A stretch of DNA of 64,000 bases from Ureibacillus sinduriensis BLB-1 = JCM 15800 (GTDB taxonomy: Bacteria > Bacillota > Bacilli > Bacillales_A > Planococcaceae). This document shows, piece after piece, positions 50,873-61,854 of the stretch. Positions within the stretch are counted from its first letter, which is position 1. Every line of letters starts with the position of its first letter. The notes below the pieces were generated by a model, which was given only the letters and a program-made list of their open reading frames with translations, was not told the DNA's origin and searched no databases. The translations under genes and the position numbers were made by a program. The stretch is taken from NCBI RefSeq assembly GCF_000772955.1, contig NZ_JPVO01000039.1, forward strand, positions 1 through 64,000, written 5' to 3'.

Positions 50873-52519
50873 CTATTTACTATTGAGTACTTCCTCTTTC
50901 GATTTCAATTCCTTTAATTCTTTTAAAATTGTTTCGTTCTTTCCAAAAAGCGTACTTAATTTTTGATAGATTTCATACAATTGTTGGTACTTCTTTTGAT
51001 ATTGAGCATTTGGTTTAAATTGCACAATTTGCTTTGCAGCATATTGTTTAATCAGATCATTCACTGGTTCCCGTTTAGCAGCAGCAACACCAATAATCGC
51101 CGCCCCTAATGCAGATACATGATCTTGATTAATTACGGTTATCTCTTTTTGCAGGACATCCGCATAAACCTGGACAAGAAAATGATTCTTTCTAGGGATT
51201 CCACCCGTCAGCACTACCCGATTTACCGGAACTTGGTTTCGTTCAAATAAATCCAGGATGACCTTTGTACCAAAAGCTGTACTTTCCACTAATGCCCGAT
51301 AGACCTCATAGCTTTCTGTCAGTAGGGTTTCACCTACCATTACACTTGATAGGTTCGGGTTAACAAAAGGTGTACGATTTCCATTATGCCAATCAAGTGC
51401 TACAAGCCCTGATTCCCCCACTTCCAATTTGCTTGCGTAATCGTTCAACACTTCGAAAACTGATTTCCCTGCTAAGTTCGCTTCGATGTAGTACTTTTCC
51501 GGCAACTGTTTTTTTACAAAATACGAAAAAATATCACCTACCGCGACTTGCCCTGCTTCATAAGCAAATAAGCCCGGGATAATTCCATCTTCCACAACAC
51601 CGGAAATGCCGGGGATGACTGTTTCTTTTTCACTTAATAATAAATGGCAACTAGATGTCCCAACAACAATTAGAAGTTCGTTTGGTTCGCTCAACCCCGC
51701 TCCTATAACCGCTGCATGGGCATCTATCATACCCACCCCTACAGCTGTTCCACAGGATAGACCTAACCAGTTCGCCATGTCTTCCCGTAAATATCCTGCA
51801 AACGTGCCAACCGGCAATACATCGCCCACCAGCTTCGTATCATATACTTCTTCAAGTGCTGGATGAATAGAGGCCAATGTTGCTCTATCCAAGTAATTAC
51901 CGCTTTTTTGCCATAGCCCTTTATATCCGGCCATGCAATTACTGCGCACTAAACGACCTGTAAGCTTCGCCACTAACCAATCACCAGCTTCGATGAAATA
52001 ATCCATTTTATTGAACAAAGTTGGTTCATCGTGAATAACTTCCAAAAGTTTGGGTAAAAGCCATTCAGATGAAATGATATTTCCGTACTTTTCCAAGTAT
52101 GGGTGGGCTGCTAACCTCTCTGTAATGATTCTTGCTTCCTTATCGGCACTATGGCTCTTCCATAACTTTGCGTATGCATGGGGGTTTTTTGAAAACTCGG
52201 GCGTCTTCATAAGCGGTTCAAAATCTGCTGTTATGGGTAAAACCGTGCTGCTAGTAAAATCAATCCCAATGCCTTTAATTTGCTCCTTGGAGATGTTTGT
52301 TTCCTTCACTATCCTCTCCGTAAGCTCCTTTAAGGTCCACTCATAATCATTTGGATTTTGCAGAACCATTGCGTTTTTTAAAGGACGATCATTTAATTGT
52401 TTTGCAATCACCCCATGGGGATAAGCAACCTCGATCGTGGCGATAATTTCCGCGGTTTCAATATGAATAAGTAATGCCCTGCCGGTTTCCGTACCAAAGT
52501 CAAAGCCGATTGCATACAT
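50873..52519 (-). CDS. araB: AraB-like ribulokinase (FGGY family)
   Basis: 548 residues, FGGY sugar kinase. Opening GFDFGTETGRALLIH, middle GIDFTSSTVLP and C-terminal VVLTGGIPRKNHFLVQVYADVLQ are typical of ribulokinases. ATG at 52519 has AGGAGG at 7 bases; an ATG two codons earlier is too close. Last gene of the fucose operon, 12 bases after fucI. No L-arabinose isomerase or epimerase is present, so it more likely acts on D-ribulose or L-ribulose made by a side activity of FucI. That is inference. Confidence 0.85.
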   Translation of the reverse strand: MYAIGFDFGTETGRALLIHIETAEIIATIEVAYPHGVIAKQLNDRPLKNAMVLQNPNDYEWTLKELTERIVKETNISKEQIKGIGIDFTSSTVLPITADFEPLMKTPEFSKNPHAYAKLWKSHSADKEARIITERLAAHPYLEKYGNIISSEWLLPKLLEVIHDEPTLFNKMDYFIEAGDWLVAKLTGRLVRSNCMAGYKGLWQKSGNYLDRATLASIHPALEEVYDTKLVGDVLPVGTFAGYLREDMANWLGLSCGTAVGVGMIDAHAAVIGAGLSEPNELLIVVGTSSCHLLLSEKETVIPGISGVVEDGIIPGLFAYEAGQVAVGDIFSYFVKKQLPEKYYIEANLAGKSVFEVLNDYASKLEVGESGLVALDWHNGNRTPFVNPNLSSVMVGETLLTESYEVYRALVESTAFGTKVILDLFERNQVPVNRVVLTGGIPRKNHFLVQVYADVLQKEITVINQDHVSALGAAIIGVAAAKREPVNDLIKQYAAKQIVQFKPNAQYQKKYQQLYEIYQKLSTLFGKNETILKELKELKSKEEVLNSK

Positions 52520-52531
52520 CGTCATCCCTCC

Positions 52532-54316
52532 TTATTTGTATAGAGGACCAAAATTCTGACAAGCTCTAAAATCAGCTTGTTCACTTTCTTGGGTACCAAA
52601 CATGTTCCAAGCGCTTGGGCGGTAAATGCTCTCACTGCTAACATTATGCATATTAACCGGGATACGCAGCATGGAAGCTAATGTCATAAATTCCGAACCG
52701 ACATGTCCGTAAGTTACGACACAGTGATTGGAGCCCCAGTTATTCATCACCGAGTAGACATCCTTGAAGGCGCCTTCGCCAGTTAAATTTGGGACAAACC
52801 AAGTTGTTGGCCATGTCGGATCTGTTCTAAGGTCTAGCGAATCATGCATCTCATCTCCCAATTCCACCGTGTATCCTTCCGCAATTTGCAATACCGGCCC
52901 CAAACCTTTAATATAGTTCAATCTACTTATCGTTACTGGCATATCCCCTTTTGTCGTGAAATCTGTTGAATAGCCTCCTCCACGGAAATAACCAGTATTC
53001 CCTGGACGTAATTGTGTATTTTTTATACAAGCCATCATTTCATCGTCCGTAATATCCCAAAATGGTTTGATAGCCGGATTTCCATCAATTTTTTGTTGTC
53101 CCGTACCATCCAATGCCGCGGGGCCGGAGTTGATCAAATGAATAAAGCCTCCCTGCGCTTTTCCTGTTGGCACCTTGCCTGTCACACGTTTTACCGCATC
53201 GGGACTCCAATACGTACGAACATCCGCGAACACCTGTGCAGTATTTGTCAGCAAGTGACCGAATGCCATCGTGACACCATTCATGCAGTCATTTTCTGTT
53301 GCCAAAATATAAGGAGCCCTTTTCCCGTTCCAATCAAAAGATGAGTTAAGGATTGCTTCCATAAAATCACCATTTGGATAATGGTCCGTCCACTGCCTTT
53401 GTCCCTGGAATCCGGCAATAAGCGCATTATGTCCGCATGCCTCTTCGACCCAGCCTTGTTCTGCCAGTTTTTCATTTCCAATCATTAAATCCCGGGCAAT
53501 AATCGCCATTTTAATAGAAGTTTGCAAGTCTTTTTCTTTCTGTTCGGCCGTGCGTTGCCCTTTAGGTTCGTTAATATCCTCGCCAAACACAAAATGCTCT
53601 TTTACCCATTTATAGGCCTTTTCATATTCTTCTTTATCGAAAATCTCCAATTCCATTCTTCTTAGAAACTCTACAGATTCCACATACTCATTACGCATGC
53701 CTAAGTACTCTTGGAAAAAGTCATCTTTTACAATGCTCCCTGCAATTCCCATCGAAACAGAACCCATTGATAAATAGGATTTCCCGCGCAACGTTGCTAC
53801 CGCTAAACCAGCCTTAGCAAATTTCAGAAGCTTTTCCTGAACATCGCCTGGAATCGTTGTATCTCCCAAGTCTTGAACATCTCGTCCGTAAATACCAAAG
53901 GCAGGCAGACCTTTGTGATTGTGGGCTGCCAATACAGCCGCCAAATATACCGCTCCCGGACGTTCTGTTCCGTTAAAACCCCAAACCGCTTTAGGTATAT
54001 GCGGATCCATATCCATTGTCTCTATTCCATAGCACCAGCTCGGAGTAACAGTAATCGATACGCCAACACCTTCACGCCTAAACTTTTCCGCGCAGGCTGC
54101 AGCTTCAGCTACCCCACCAATACATGTATCGGCAACTACACATTGAACCGATTCACCATTAGAATACTTTAAGTTTTCACTTAAAAATTGAGCAACCGCA
54201 TTTGCTAAACCAATTGCATGATCTTCAATGGACTCACGCACCCCTCTACGTCTTCCATCAACCGTCGGGCGAATTCCAATTTTCGGAAACTCCCCAATAA
54301 ATCTATTTTCCCCCAT
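52532..54316 (-). CDS. fucI: L-fucose isomerase
   Basis: 594 residues, full length for FucI. Seen: [17 protein letters not shown] at the start, [15 protein letters not shown], then the manganese-site segments [20 protein letters not shown] and the C-terminal [16 protein letters not shown]. It converts L-fucose to L-fuculose and D-arabinose to D-ribulose. ATG at 54316 after AAGGGGG; a longer frame to 54352 overlaps the kinase gene and lacks a site. Its start is one base after the upstream kinase stop, so translation is coupled. Confidence 0.95.
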   Translation of the reverse strand: MGENRFIGEFPKIGIRPTVDGRRRGVRESIEDHAIGLANAVAQFLSENLKYSNGESVQCVVADTCIGGVAEAAACAEKFRREGVGVSITVTPSWCYGIETMDMDPHIPKAVWGFNGTERPGAVYLAAVLAAHNHKGLPAFGIYGRDVQDLGDTTIPGDVQEKLLKFAKAGLAVATLRGKSYLSMGSVSMGIAGSIVKDDFFQEYLGMRNEYVESVEFLRRMELEIFDKEEYEKAYKWVKEHFVFGEDINEPKGQRTAEQKEKDLQTSIKMAIIARDLMIGNEKLAEQGWVEEACGHNALIAGFQGQRQWTDHYPNGDFMEAILNSSFDWNGKRAPYILATENDCMNGVTMAFGHLLTNTAQVFADVRTYWSPDAVKRVTGKVPTGKAQGGFIHLINSGPAALDGTGQQKIDGNPAIKPFWDITDDEMMACIKNTQLRPGNTGYFRGGGYSTDFTTKGDMPVTISRLNYIKGLGPVLQIAEGYTVELGDEMHDSLDLRTDPTWPTTWFVPNLTGEGAFKDVYSVMNNWGSNHCVVTYGHVGSEFMTLASMLRIPVNMHNVSSESIYRPSAWNMFGTQESEQADFRACQNFGPLYK

Positions 54317-54317
54317 T

Positions 54318-55769
54318 TTAAGAAACCCCCTTATTGATATGTGCATCTGCAAATTGTATGCTCATTTCCCGCCACATTTCGGCTTGTTGTGGCTCATATT
54401 CTTTAGCTGGAAAGGATCGTTTTATCAATTGCCGTCCTTCATCCAGCGAAGCTATTTCCCCTAGTGCCCTCAACTGCGAGAGCCCATTTCCTAATGAACT
54501 TGCTTCTGCAGGGCCTGTCACTACTTTTTTGTTTGCTGCATTTGCAATCAGCTGGCAAATAATTTCATTTTGAGCCCCGCCTCCACCAATGTATATGGTT
54601 GAACAGCTATGTTTGGACAATTCCTCCATCCGATTGATGACAGCAGCATATTGCATTGCCAAGCTTTCGCTGACACACCGAACAAATTCCCCAACATTGT
54701 TGGGAACAGGCTGATTCGTATTGTGACAGTATGCTTGTATTGCTTTGGACATGGAGTTCGGGTTAAAGAAGCTTGCATCCTCTGGCTGAATGAATGATTG
54801 AAATGGTTCTGCTTTATGGAATGCCTCCCTTTCATCATCGAAATCTATGGCCATACCACGTTGTTTCCACTCTTTCCGCAATTGCTGGATCACCCAGAAT
54901 CCCGTCGCATTTTTCTGGAATCGAATGTCCCCTTCACTTGTTCTCTCATTCGTAAAACCGCCATTAAAAGCATCCATTGTTAGCACAGGTTCTTTAATTT
55001 CCATACCGATTACTCCCCATGTCCCTAAGCTAATAAACATTGCATCGCCCTCTTCAATCGGCAAAGCGGATAAAGCACAAGCCGTATCATGGCCAGGTAC
55101 TAGGGCCGCCTTAATAGAAGGAAAATCCGAAATTTTTCCAATAATTTGATGCGGATTGTCGATCAAACTTAAAGGCAATGACCGTTTGAATATGGAGTGG
55201 ATTAACTCTTCATCCCATTGAGATGAATGAATATTTAACAACTGTGTCGTCGAAGCAATGGTTCTTTCATTCACAATCTCATTGGATAACGCATGGATAA
55301 ATAGATTCGGCATGAGTAATATCTCCTTTGCCTCTTCCAAAAAAAATGGGTGATGTTCTTGAATCATCCTTAATTGAAACAAAGTATTGATCGGAGATAC
55401 TTCATTACCTGTCCGCTTAAACAACTCATTATGACTGATTGTCTTCTCTAGTTCTTGAACAAAAGGGACGGTATGTGTATCCCTATAGGAAAATGGATTG
55501 GATATTAACTTTCCTTTTGTATTTAATAGACCTATATCAACGCCCCAAGTATCAATCCCTAATGAGGCTGCATTGTTTTCTGCTTTATTCAAACCTTCAC
55601 TCAAATTTTTGAGGATGGAAGGAAAATCCCAGTAATAATGTTTTCCTATTTGGATTGGTTCATTTTTAAACCGATGAACTTCTGATAAACTCAAGCTTTC
55701 TCCATCAAACTTTTGAGCAGTTAATCGTCCACTGGAAGCACCTAGATCATATGCTAATACGACCGTCAC
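54318..55769 (-). CDS. RhaB-like FGGY kinase, probable L-fuculokinase
   Basis: 483 residues, FGGY family. The N-terminal [16 protein letters not shown] and [13 protein letters not shown] belong to the rhamnulokinase (RhaB) group; the C-terminal [21 protein letters not shown] is the second ATP motif. GTG at 55769 follows GGAGG by 7 bases. It is between the class II aldolase and fucI, exactly where fuculokinase is needed, and no RhaA/RhaD is present. I therefore infer L-fuculose 1-phosphorylation, although family naming alone would say rhamnulokinase. Confidence 0.8.
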   Translation of the reverse strand: MTVVLAYDLGASSGRLTAQKFDGESLSLSEVHRFKNEPIQIGKHYYWDFPSILKNLSEGLNKAENNAASLGIDTWGVDIGLLNTKGKLISNPFSYRDTHTVPFVQELEKTISHNELFKRTGNEVSPINTLFQLRMIQEHHPFFLEEAKEILLMPNLFIHALSNEIVNERTIASTTQLLNIHSSQWDEELIHSIFKRSLPLSLIDNPHQIIGKISDFPSIKAALVPGHDTACALSALPIEEGDAMFISLGTWGVIGMEIKEPVLTMDAFNGGFTNERTSEGDIRFQKNATGFWVIQQLRKEWKQRGMAIDFDDEREAFHKAEPFQSFIQPEDASFFNPNSMSKAIQAYCHNTNQPVPNNVGEFVRCVSESLAMQYAAVINRMEELSKHSCSTIYIGGGGAQNEIICQLIANAANKKVVTGPAEASSLGNGLSQLRALGEIASLDEGRQLIKRSFPAKEYEPQQAEMWREMSIQFADAHINKGVS

Positions 55770-55781
55770 GTTAGCACCTCC

Positions 55782-56426
55782 CTATCTTTCTAAAAGTTTT
55801 GCACGGTATTTTTCCGCAGATAGATTTCGTAATGCACCGCACTCTTCCTCTGTTAGGATACGTGGCTCACCCAATATGGAACTGTAGGTAAATACTTTGG
55901 CAGATTCCTCTGTCAGCTGCATAAAGAAGAATGCTTCCTTCATCGTCTTTCCTACGGTTAATACACCATGATTACGCATTATCATGACATCCGTGTCGCT
56001 CACTAATTCGGCAACCTTTTCGGCAAGCAATGAAGTTGTCGGGATAACATAATCGATATAGCCCACTTTTTTTACCATTGCCGGGAAATCCGGAAATAAC
56101 GGTGGAATTTCCTTGCCTGCAGTGGCGACGGCGACAGAGTACGTGGGATGGGCATGTAAACATGCGTTGATACTTGAATTATTTCGGAAACACTCTAGAT
56201 GCATTAATACTTCCGAGGAAGGACGAATCTCGCTTTCATGGTGCCCTGTTTCGATATGCACTTTCACCCACTCATGGTCAGCAATTTCTTTTAAGTCGTA
56301 CCCACTTGGAGAAATATACATATATTCCCCATCTCTCATGCTCAAGTTTCCTCCCGCACCAACAACTAGACCACTGCTTACTAATTCCTTTGCATATTTC
56401 TGAAGCTCTTCTATCACTTTTGACAT
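55782..56426 (-). CDS. fucA: Class II aldolase, probable L-fuculose-phosphate aldolase
   Basis: 214 residues. The zinc site is visible: His91 and His93 in CLHAHPTYS and His153 in MRNHGVL, with Glu72 in SSEVLMHLE as catalytic acid/base. GAGGNLSMRDG binds the phosphate. It should split L-fuculose-1-phosphate to dihydroxyacetone phosphate and L-lactaldehyde. Start overlaps the end of the oxidoreductase gene by 13 bases. AraD/RhaD-type substrates are alternatives; the fucI neighbour favours fuculose phosphate. Confidence 0.85.
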   Translation of the reverse strand: MSKVIEELQKYAKELVSSGLVVGAGGNLSMRDGEYMYISPSGYDLKEIADHEWVKVHIETGHHESEIRPSSEVLMHLECFRNNSSINACLHAHPTYSVAVATAGKEIPPLFPDFPAMVKKVGYIDYVIPTTSLLAEKVAELVSDTDVMIMRNHGVLTVGKTMKEAFFFMQLTEESAKVFTYSSILGEPRILTEEECGALRNLSAEKYRAKLLER

Positions 56427-57394
56427 ATGCCGGCCCCTCTCTCCAGTTCATATTGAAGTTGCTCCAATAACTCCATTTGCATTAACATTTCATTCCAAGC
56501 ATAGCTAGATTCCGATTCTCCCAATAGCACATGGTGGAAATGTTCAATCTGCAAATGATAAGCATCCCCTTCCAAATAAACCCGCTCCATCTCTTCACCT
56601 CTCACTATTTCGATTACACCCGTATGTTCATTGAGGTCTGTCCGAAAGGCGTATGGCAACCGCATGGTGCCTTTTGTGCCAACAATGTCCACATTTTGAG
56701 TGAAGCTTCCATAAAAACTGCAATCCATAATTCCCAGCACTCCATTTTCATAGAGGATATTTGCTGCGATATGAACATCCAGAGCAGCTCTTTTAGAGTG
56801 GATTACTTGCAATTCAGTTACATTCTCTTCCAGGAATAATTGTTGAATATTAATGCAATAACAACCGATATCCCGCAAAACACCGCCACCAAGCGAGGGG
56901 TTAACGCGAATATCATTTTCCCAATCCAGCAGTTCAAAATGAAACTGACTACGAACCGTCACGATATCCCCAATAGTGCCTTCGTCTAGCAACCGTTTCG
57001 CCTCTTTAATTTGCGGATGATGCCGATACATGAAAGCTTCGAGAATGAATAAGCCCTTTTCACTCGCTTTCTCTTTAATCTGCAATAGCTCGCCTTTTGT
57101 AAGAACAATCGGCTTTTCCACTAAAACGTGCTTTCCATATTCGATTGATTTCATGACCCAATGAAAATGTTCACTATTGGGTAATGGAATGTAGACAGCC
57201 TCTATTTCCTCGACTTTCAACAGCTGTTCGTAATCATCGAAAGTGAAGGATATCTTGTGTTGTTCTTTAACTTCATTCAAATTATTGGATTTACTGGCAA
57301 TAGCAATAATCTCACCACCGGCTTTTTGAATAGCCGGCATGACTTTTTCCTTTGCAATTGTTGCTGCTCCCAGTATTCCCCATCGAATTCCCAT
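56414..57394 (-). CDS. Gfo/Idh/MocA-family oxidoreductase
   Basis: 326 residues. N-terminal Rossmann fold (WGILGAATIA, 5-14) and the family EKP motif Glu93-Lys94-Pro95 (VEKPIVL), then the C-terminal alpha/beta domain. ATG at 57394 after AGGAGG. In the middle of the fucose operon, between the importer and the aldolase. It may oxidise a sugar or deoxysugar before isomerisation, or reduce lactaldehyde-derived products. No FucO-type lactaldehyde reductase is present, so a non-canonical step is possible; the substrate is unknown. Confidence 0.8.
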   Translation of the reverse strand: MGIRWGILGAATIAKEKVMPAIQKAGGEIIAIASKSNNLNEVKEQHKISFTFDDYEQLLKVEEIEAVYIPLPNSEHFHWVMKSIEYGKHVLVEKPIVLTKGELLQIKEKASEKGLFILEAFMYRHHPQIKEAKRLLDEGTIGDIVTVRSQFHFELLDWENDIRVNPSLGGGVLRDIGCYCINIQQLFLEENVTELQVIHSKRAALDVHIAANILYENGVLGIMDCSFYGSFTQNVDIVGTKGTMRLPYAFRTDLNEHTGVIEIVRGEEMERVYLEGDAYHLQIEHFHHVLLGESESSYAWNEMLMQMELLEQLQYELERGAGICQK

Positions 57395-57451
57395 GCCGAT
57401 GCCTCCTTTGAAGAGGAGCTGCCTTATTTCAGCTCCTCAACTCACCTTCAC

Positions 57452-58459
57452 TTATTCATAGATCGCCGATTGAATCTCTTCGCTCTCGATATTTTCTTTG
57501 TCGTACCAATAGAACCCGGTATCAATTTGCTTTTCAACTGTTTCGCCATTAATCGCTGCAACGGCAGCCTTCACCGTTTCATAACCGATCCCCATCGGAT
57601 TTTGTGTTACAGCTCCAGCCATTACCTCATTTTTAATTGCATCAATTTGCTGTTTACCAGAATCGAATCCAACTAGGGTAATTTCCCCCACTTTATTCAT
57701 TTCTTGAACAGCATTGATAACGCCGATTGCTGAACCTTCATTGGAACCGAAAATACCTTTTAAATCCGGATGCGCTTGCATAATCGCTTTTGCCAAATCT
57801 GTGGATTTCAAATGGTCGCCACCGCCATACTGAATGTCTACTATTTCAATATTTGGATACCTTTCTTCGATTTGGTTGACGAATCCATCTCGGCGGCTAA
57901 TACCTGTAATAGAAGTTTGGTCATGAACAACTAAAGCAACCTTTCCTTCTTCCCCAATCAATTCGGCCATTTTATCCGCTGCAAGTGCTGCTGCTGCTTC
58001 ATTGTCAGTCGATGCAGTCGCTAATGGAATATCGCTATCCACACCCGAGTCAAAAGCAATGATTGGGATATCTTGACTTTTTGCTGTTTCCAATAAACCT
58101 ACCGATGCTTGGGAATCCAGTGCTGCAAATCCGATCGCGTCAGGTTTTTTATCCAATGCCGCTTGAAGCATCTCAATCTGTTTATCGACTTGCGATTCGC
58201 TTTCAGGGCCTTCAAATGTAATGTCTACATCAAATTCTTCAGCAGCTTGTTCAGCCCCTTCTTTCACCGCTTGCCAGAATTGATGCTGAAAGCCTTTCGA
58301 GACGATTGCTACATACGGCTTGTCGCTACTCTCTGCGGGTGCATCAGTTGAACCTTGTGAATCAGCAGAACCAGACGAATCACTCTCCTCTTCACTGCAT
58401 GCCACCAGCAATAATCCTAGCAATAGCATAATCCCCATTAACCAATAACGTCTTTTCAT
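57452..58459 (-). CDS. Sugar ABC transporter substrate-binding lipoprotein
   Basis: 335 residues. Signal peptide with lipobox LVAC (Cys21), a Ser-rich linker, then a periplasmic-binding-protein-4-type fold like RbsB: VAIVSKGFQHQFWQAVKEGAEQAAEE at the start and GIFGSNEGSAIGVINAVQEM. ATG at 58459 after AAGGGGG. Captures the sugar outside the membrane for the permease and ATPase encoded upstream. Specificity for L-fucose or a related sugar is from context. Confidence 0.85.
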   Translation of the reverse strand: MKRRYWLMGIMLLLGLLLVACSEEESDSSGSADSQGSTDAPAESSDKPYVAIVSKGFQHQFWQAVKEGAEQAAEEFDVDITFEGPESESQVDKQIEMLQAALDKKPDAIGFAALDSQASVGLLETAKSQDIPIIAFDSGVDSDIPLATASTDNEAAAALAADKMAELIGEEGKVALVVHDQTSITGISRRDGFVNQIEERYPNIEIVDIQYGGGDHLKSTDLAKAIMQAHPDLKGIFGSNEGSAIGVINAVQEMNKVGEITLVGFDSGKQQIDAIKNEVMAGAVTQNPMGIGYETVKAAVAAINGETVEKQIDTGFYWYDKENIESEEIQSAIYE

Positions 58460-58539
58460 TGAAACATCCCCCTTGGATATTACTGTCTTGTATACTAGCC
58501 ATTAATGGCTTAATACCATATTCAACATTCACTTTGGTA

Positions 58540-59535
58540 TTACTTTTTCCTTCTGCGTAAAATATCCATATATACGGCAAAGATAATAACCACTCCAACT
58601 ACAACTGTCTGCCACTCCTGCGGGATGGAAAGTACACGCAATCCATTCGTTAGTACGCTCATTATTAAGGCACCAATAATCGTCCCGATAATAGTTCCTT
58701 TTCCTCCGCTTAATGATGTCCCCCCAATTACCACGGCTGCAATTGCTTCCAACTCATACCCTTGACCAAGAGCTGGTTGGGCCGAATTAAGACGTGAAGC
58801 CATTAGCACACCGGCAATTCCTGTAAATACACCCGCCAACCCATAAATTGCGATTTTCCATCGATCGACACTAATTCCCGATAGTTTTGTCGCCTCTTCA
58901 TTGCTTCCAATCGCAAAATTAAATCGACCAAGGATTGTTTTGGACAAAATGACGGCAGCGATAATACCCAATATGAAGAAGATAAGAACCGCATTCGGTA
59001 TATCAATCCCCGGGATGATAGTCCCAAGGGCAATCTTTGAGAACATTTCATGGTCGGTAAAATATATAGGTGCCGCATCTGATATTACTAAAGCCAACCC
59101 TTTGGCAATCATCATCATTGCAAGTGTTGCAACGAATGGTGGTATACCGAGTTTGGTGATTGCAAATCCACAAAGCATCCCACATAGTGCCCCTGTTAAA
59201 ATACCTCCGATGATTCCAAAGATCAGCGGCAAGTTCGCATTCACGATGATGATTCCTGTCATGACAGAGCTTAAGGTCATGACAGTGCCGACTGATAAAT
59301 CAATCCCCCCCGTGATTATGACGAATGTTGCTCCCAACGCCAAAATCCCGATGACCGCTGTTGAAAGTAAAATACCGATAATATTACTCCACTGCATGAA
59401 ATTCGGTGAAGCTATCGAGAAAAAGATGACCAAAACTACCAAACTTCCAATTGCCAAAAATTGCTGCAATTTACCACCTGTTGTCTTTTTCAATTTTGGC
59501 GCTTCCAATTGCCCCTGTATTGAATCCGCTTTCAA
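58540..59535 (-). CDS. RbsC-like sugar ABC permease
   Basis: 331 residues, about ten helices. FVIITGGIDLSVGTVMTLSSVMTG near 70 and GRFNFAIGSNEEATKLSGI near 205 are the RbsC-type signatures, and AAVVIGGTSLSGGKGTIIGT follows. Start TTG at 59535 after AAGGGGG. Works as a dimer with the ATPase encoded 15 bases upstream. Confidence 0.85.
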   Translation of the reverse strand: MKADSIQGQLEAPKLKKTTGGKLQQFLAIGSLVVLVIFFSIASPNFMQWSNIIGILLSTAVIGILALGATFVIITGGIDLSVGTVMTLSSVMTGIIIVNANLPLIFGIIGGILTGALCGMLCGFAITKLGIPPFVATLAMMMIAKGLALVISDAAPIYFTDHEMFSKIALGTIIPGIDIPNAVLIFFILGIIAAVILSKTILGRFNFAIGSNEEATKLSGISVDRWKIAIYGLAGVFTGIAGVLMASRLNSAQPALGQGYELEAIAAVVIGGTSLSGGKGTIIGTIIGALIMSVLTNGLRVLSIPQEWQTVVVGVVIIFAVYMDILRRRKK

Positions 59536-59550
59536 AATTGCCGCCCCCTT

Positions 59551-61047
59551 TCATTCTCTATAAGCTGTTGCAAGTTCCATTATTTTTTCTTGGCTAGCAT
59601 CCAATGCATTGAGTATTCCCGTCATTCTTCCCTCCGACATGACGGCAATTCGATGACTCATTCTTAAGATTTCCGGCAGCTCCGAGGAAATCATGATAAT
59701 GGATTTCCCTTGACTCGCCAAATCCTCCAGCAACCTATAAATCTCGCCTTTCGCTCCCACATCAATACCACGCGTCGGTTCATCGAATATTAAAATATCG
59801 CAATCTCTTAAGAGCCATTTTGAAATAACAACTTTCTGCTGATTCCCTCCTGACAAAAATCGGATTTGTTGGTGAATGGAAGGCGTTTTTATTTTTAGCT
59901 TCTCCACAAAATGTTCGGCTGTCTTCGCAATTTTATCTTCCTGCACAAAGCCCGCTCTTTGGAAATTTTGCACGGAAGCTAGAGTTACATTTGTCTTTAC
60001 GTCCATATCCAATAGCAAACCTAAATGCTTGCGATCCTCCGTTAAAAATCCAATCCCTTTTTGCACTGCTTGAGTGGGATTCGATATTTTCACCTTTTTG
60101 CCGTGTAAATAAATTTCACCGGATTTTATCTTATCGATTCCAAAAATCGCATTTGCAACTTCTGTACGACCGGCGCCCATCAATCCTGCGAATCCCAAAA
60201 TTTCTCCCTTTCGTAAAGCAAACGATACTCCTTTAACATTTGTATTAGTGGAGACATTTTTCATTTCTAATACAACTTCTCTATCATCCCTTTGAATATT
60301 TGGTTTTGATTCTACGTAAACTTCACGTCCAACCATGAGATGGATCACTTGTTTTATATCTGTCTCGCTAGTTTTTAGTGTGTCGACATATTCCCCATCA
60401 CGCATAATGGCAATTCGATCTGAAATACGTTTCAGTTCATCCATTCGATGTGATATATAAATAATTCCTACACCGGATTTCTTCAGATTTTCAATGATTT
60501 CAAAGAGCACATCAATTTCCGGCTCCGTTAACGCAGTAGTGGGTTCATCCATTATCAAAATTTTCGATTCATACGAAAGCGCTTTCGCAATTTCTACCAT
60601 TTGTTGCTTAGCAATTGTCAATTGTTCAATCTTTGTCTTGGGATCCAAATCGAGTGAGAGTTGATTGAACAGGTCTCTTGTCATTTGGTTCAACTCATGA
60701 TCCTTAATGAACAAGTTCATTAAACCTTTTGGTTCTCTCCCGATGAAAATATTCTCGGCAATCGTCAGATCCTTCATTAGGTTCAATTCCTGGTGAATCA
60801 TTGATATTCCTAATTCAGCCGCGCGTTTTGTGTCCGGAATCTCGACCTTTTCACCATTTAGGGAAATTTCCCCCTGATCCGCCTTATAGATGCCTGTCAG
60901 AATTTTCATTAATGTGGATTTCCCTGCTCCATTTTCACCAATCAAAGCAAGTACTTCCCCTTTGTTAAGATCGATTGAGACATTTGATAAGGCTTGAACT
61001 CCTGGAAACGCTTTAGATATACCTCGCATTTCTAACAGTTTTGTCAT
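59551..61047 (-). CDS. RbsA-like sugar ABC ATPase (two ATP domains)
   Basis: 498 residues with tandem nucleotide-binding domains. The first has Walker A GENGAGKST (about 38-46) and Walker B ILIMDEPT; the second has a degenerate Walker A (GLMGAGRTE) as usual for RbsA, with signature LSGGNQQKV and ILIFDEPTRGID. ATG at 61047 after ACGGGG. Drives import with the permease and binding protein encoded next. Confidence 0.9.
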   Translation of the reverse strand: MTKLLEMRGISKAFPGVQALSNVSIDLNKGEVLALIGENGAGKSTLMKILTGIYKADQGEISLNGEKVEIPDTKRAAELGISMIHQELNLMKDLTIAENIFIGREPKGLMNLFIKDHELNQMTRDLFNQLSLDLDPKTKIEQLTIAKQQMVEIAKALSYESKILIMDEPTTALTEPEIDVLFEIIENLKKSGVGIIYISHRMDELKRISDRIAIMRDGEYVDTLKTSETDIKQVIHLMVGREVYVESKPNIQRDDREVVLEMKNVSTNTNVKGVSFALRKGEILGFAGLMGAGRTEVANAIFGIDKIKSGEIYLHGKKVKISNPTQAVQKGIGFLTEDRKHLGLLLDMDVKTNVTLASVQNFQRAGFVQEDKIAKTAEHFVEKLKIKTPSIHQQIRFLSGGNQQKVVISKWLLRDCDILIFDEPTRGIDVGAKGEIYRLLEDLASQGKSIIMISSELPEILRMSHRIAVMSEGRMTGILNALDASQEKIMELATAYRE

Positions 61048-61079
61048 CCCCGTTCACCCCCAGCTTTCGTGTAATTTCA

Positions 61080-61844
61080 CTACTCTCCGACAAGTAATTT
61101 GATTTCCGAGTTCTTTAGTTTTTGCAAGTATTGTAGATCTGCCTTCCTATCGACAATCAAATAGTCAAGCACATTCATATCTTCAATAAATACAAAGGAA
61201 CGCTTTTTTATTTTTGAATAATCAAGAAGTAATATCTTCTCCTCCGCCATTTCAATGACTTCTCTTTTGACAGCAGCTTGTTGTTCATTTGAATCACTGA
61301 TGCCCCGGTCCATATCAAAAGCTTTACATGAAAAAAAGATTTTATTGATATGGTAGTACTTGATAGTCCGAATAGCAGATGGCCCTACAAGCGATAGAGA
61401 GGATTTGGTTAGGTTGCCGCCTGTCATCACAACTTGTATGTTTGAACGACTAAATAATTCATAGGCGATTAAGATGGAATTAGTTATAACGGTCAAATTA
61501 AGATTCGGAAGTTCTTTAGCTAAATAGAGCGATGTTGAACTAGCATCCAGAAATATGACATCTTTTTCTTGAATGAGCTGTTTTGCAACATTTACAATAC
61601 TCAATTTTTCCTCACGATTTAAAATCGTTCGGTCGTTAAAAGGAATTTCATCATCATCCCGACTTTCAACTGCAATAGCTCCACCATGGGTACGGACCAA
61701 TTTATTCTCAGCTTCCAGTTTTTCAAGATCCCGGCGAATGGTTTCAACAGTGACCTTAAACTTTTCACTTAACTGGGCAACCTTAACGTTCCCATGAACA
61801 TTAAGCTCTCTCACTATTTGTATTTGCCTTTCTTCAGCAAACAT
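61080..61844 (-). CDS. DeoR/GlpR-family sugar regulator
   Basis: 254 residues. N-terminal helix-turn-helix NVKVAQLSEKFKVTVETIRRDLEKLE, then the DeoR sensor domain with NDRTILNREEK, IFLDASSTSLYLAKELP and a basic phosphate-binding part. These proteins usually sense a sugar phosphate. Encoded within the fucose operon between fucU and the importer, so it probably controls the whole unit via the palindrome at 62323-62339. ATG at 61844 after AGGAGA. Confidence 0.9.
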   Translation of the reverse strand: MFAEERQIQIVRELNVHGNVKVAQLSEKFKVTVETIRRDLEKLEAENKLVRTHGGAIAVESRDDDEIPFNDRTILNREEKLSIVNVAKQLIQEKDVIFLDASSTSLYLAKELPNLNLTVITNSILIAYELFSRSNIQVVMTGGNLTKSSLSLVGPSAIRTIKYYHINKIFFSCKAFDMDRGISDSNEQQAAVKREVIEMAEEKILLLDYSKIKKRSFVFIEDMNVLDYLIVDRKADLQYLQKLKNSEIKLLVGE

Positions 61845-61854
61845 TCACATTCTC

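Noticed and set aside
60570-60590. cre-like palindrome CGAAAGCGCTTTCG inside the sugar ABC ATPase gene
   Set aside because: Both end bases differ from the cre consensus and the codons encode the conserved AKALS stretch of RbsA proteins, so protein conservation explains it.
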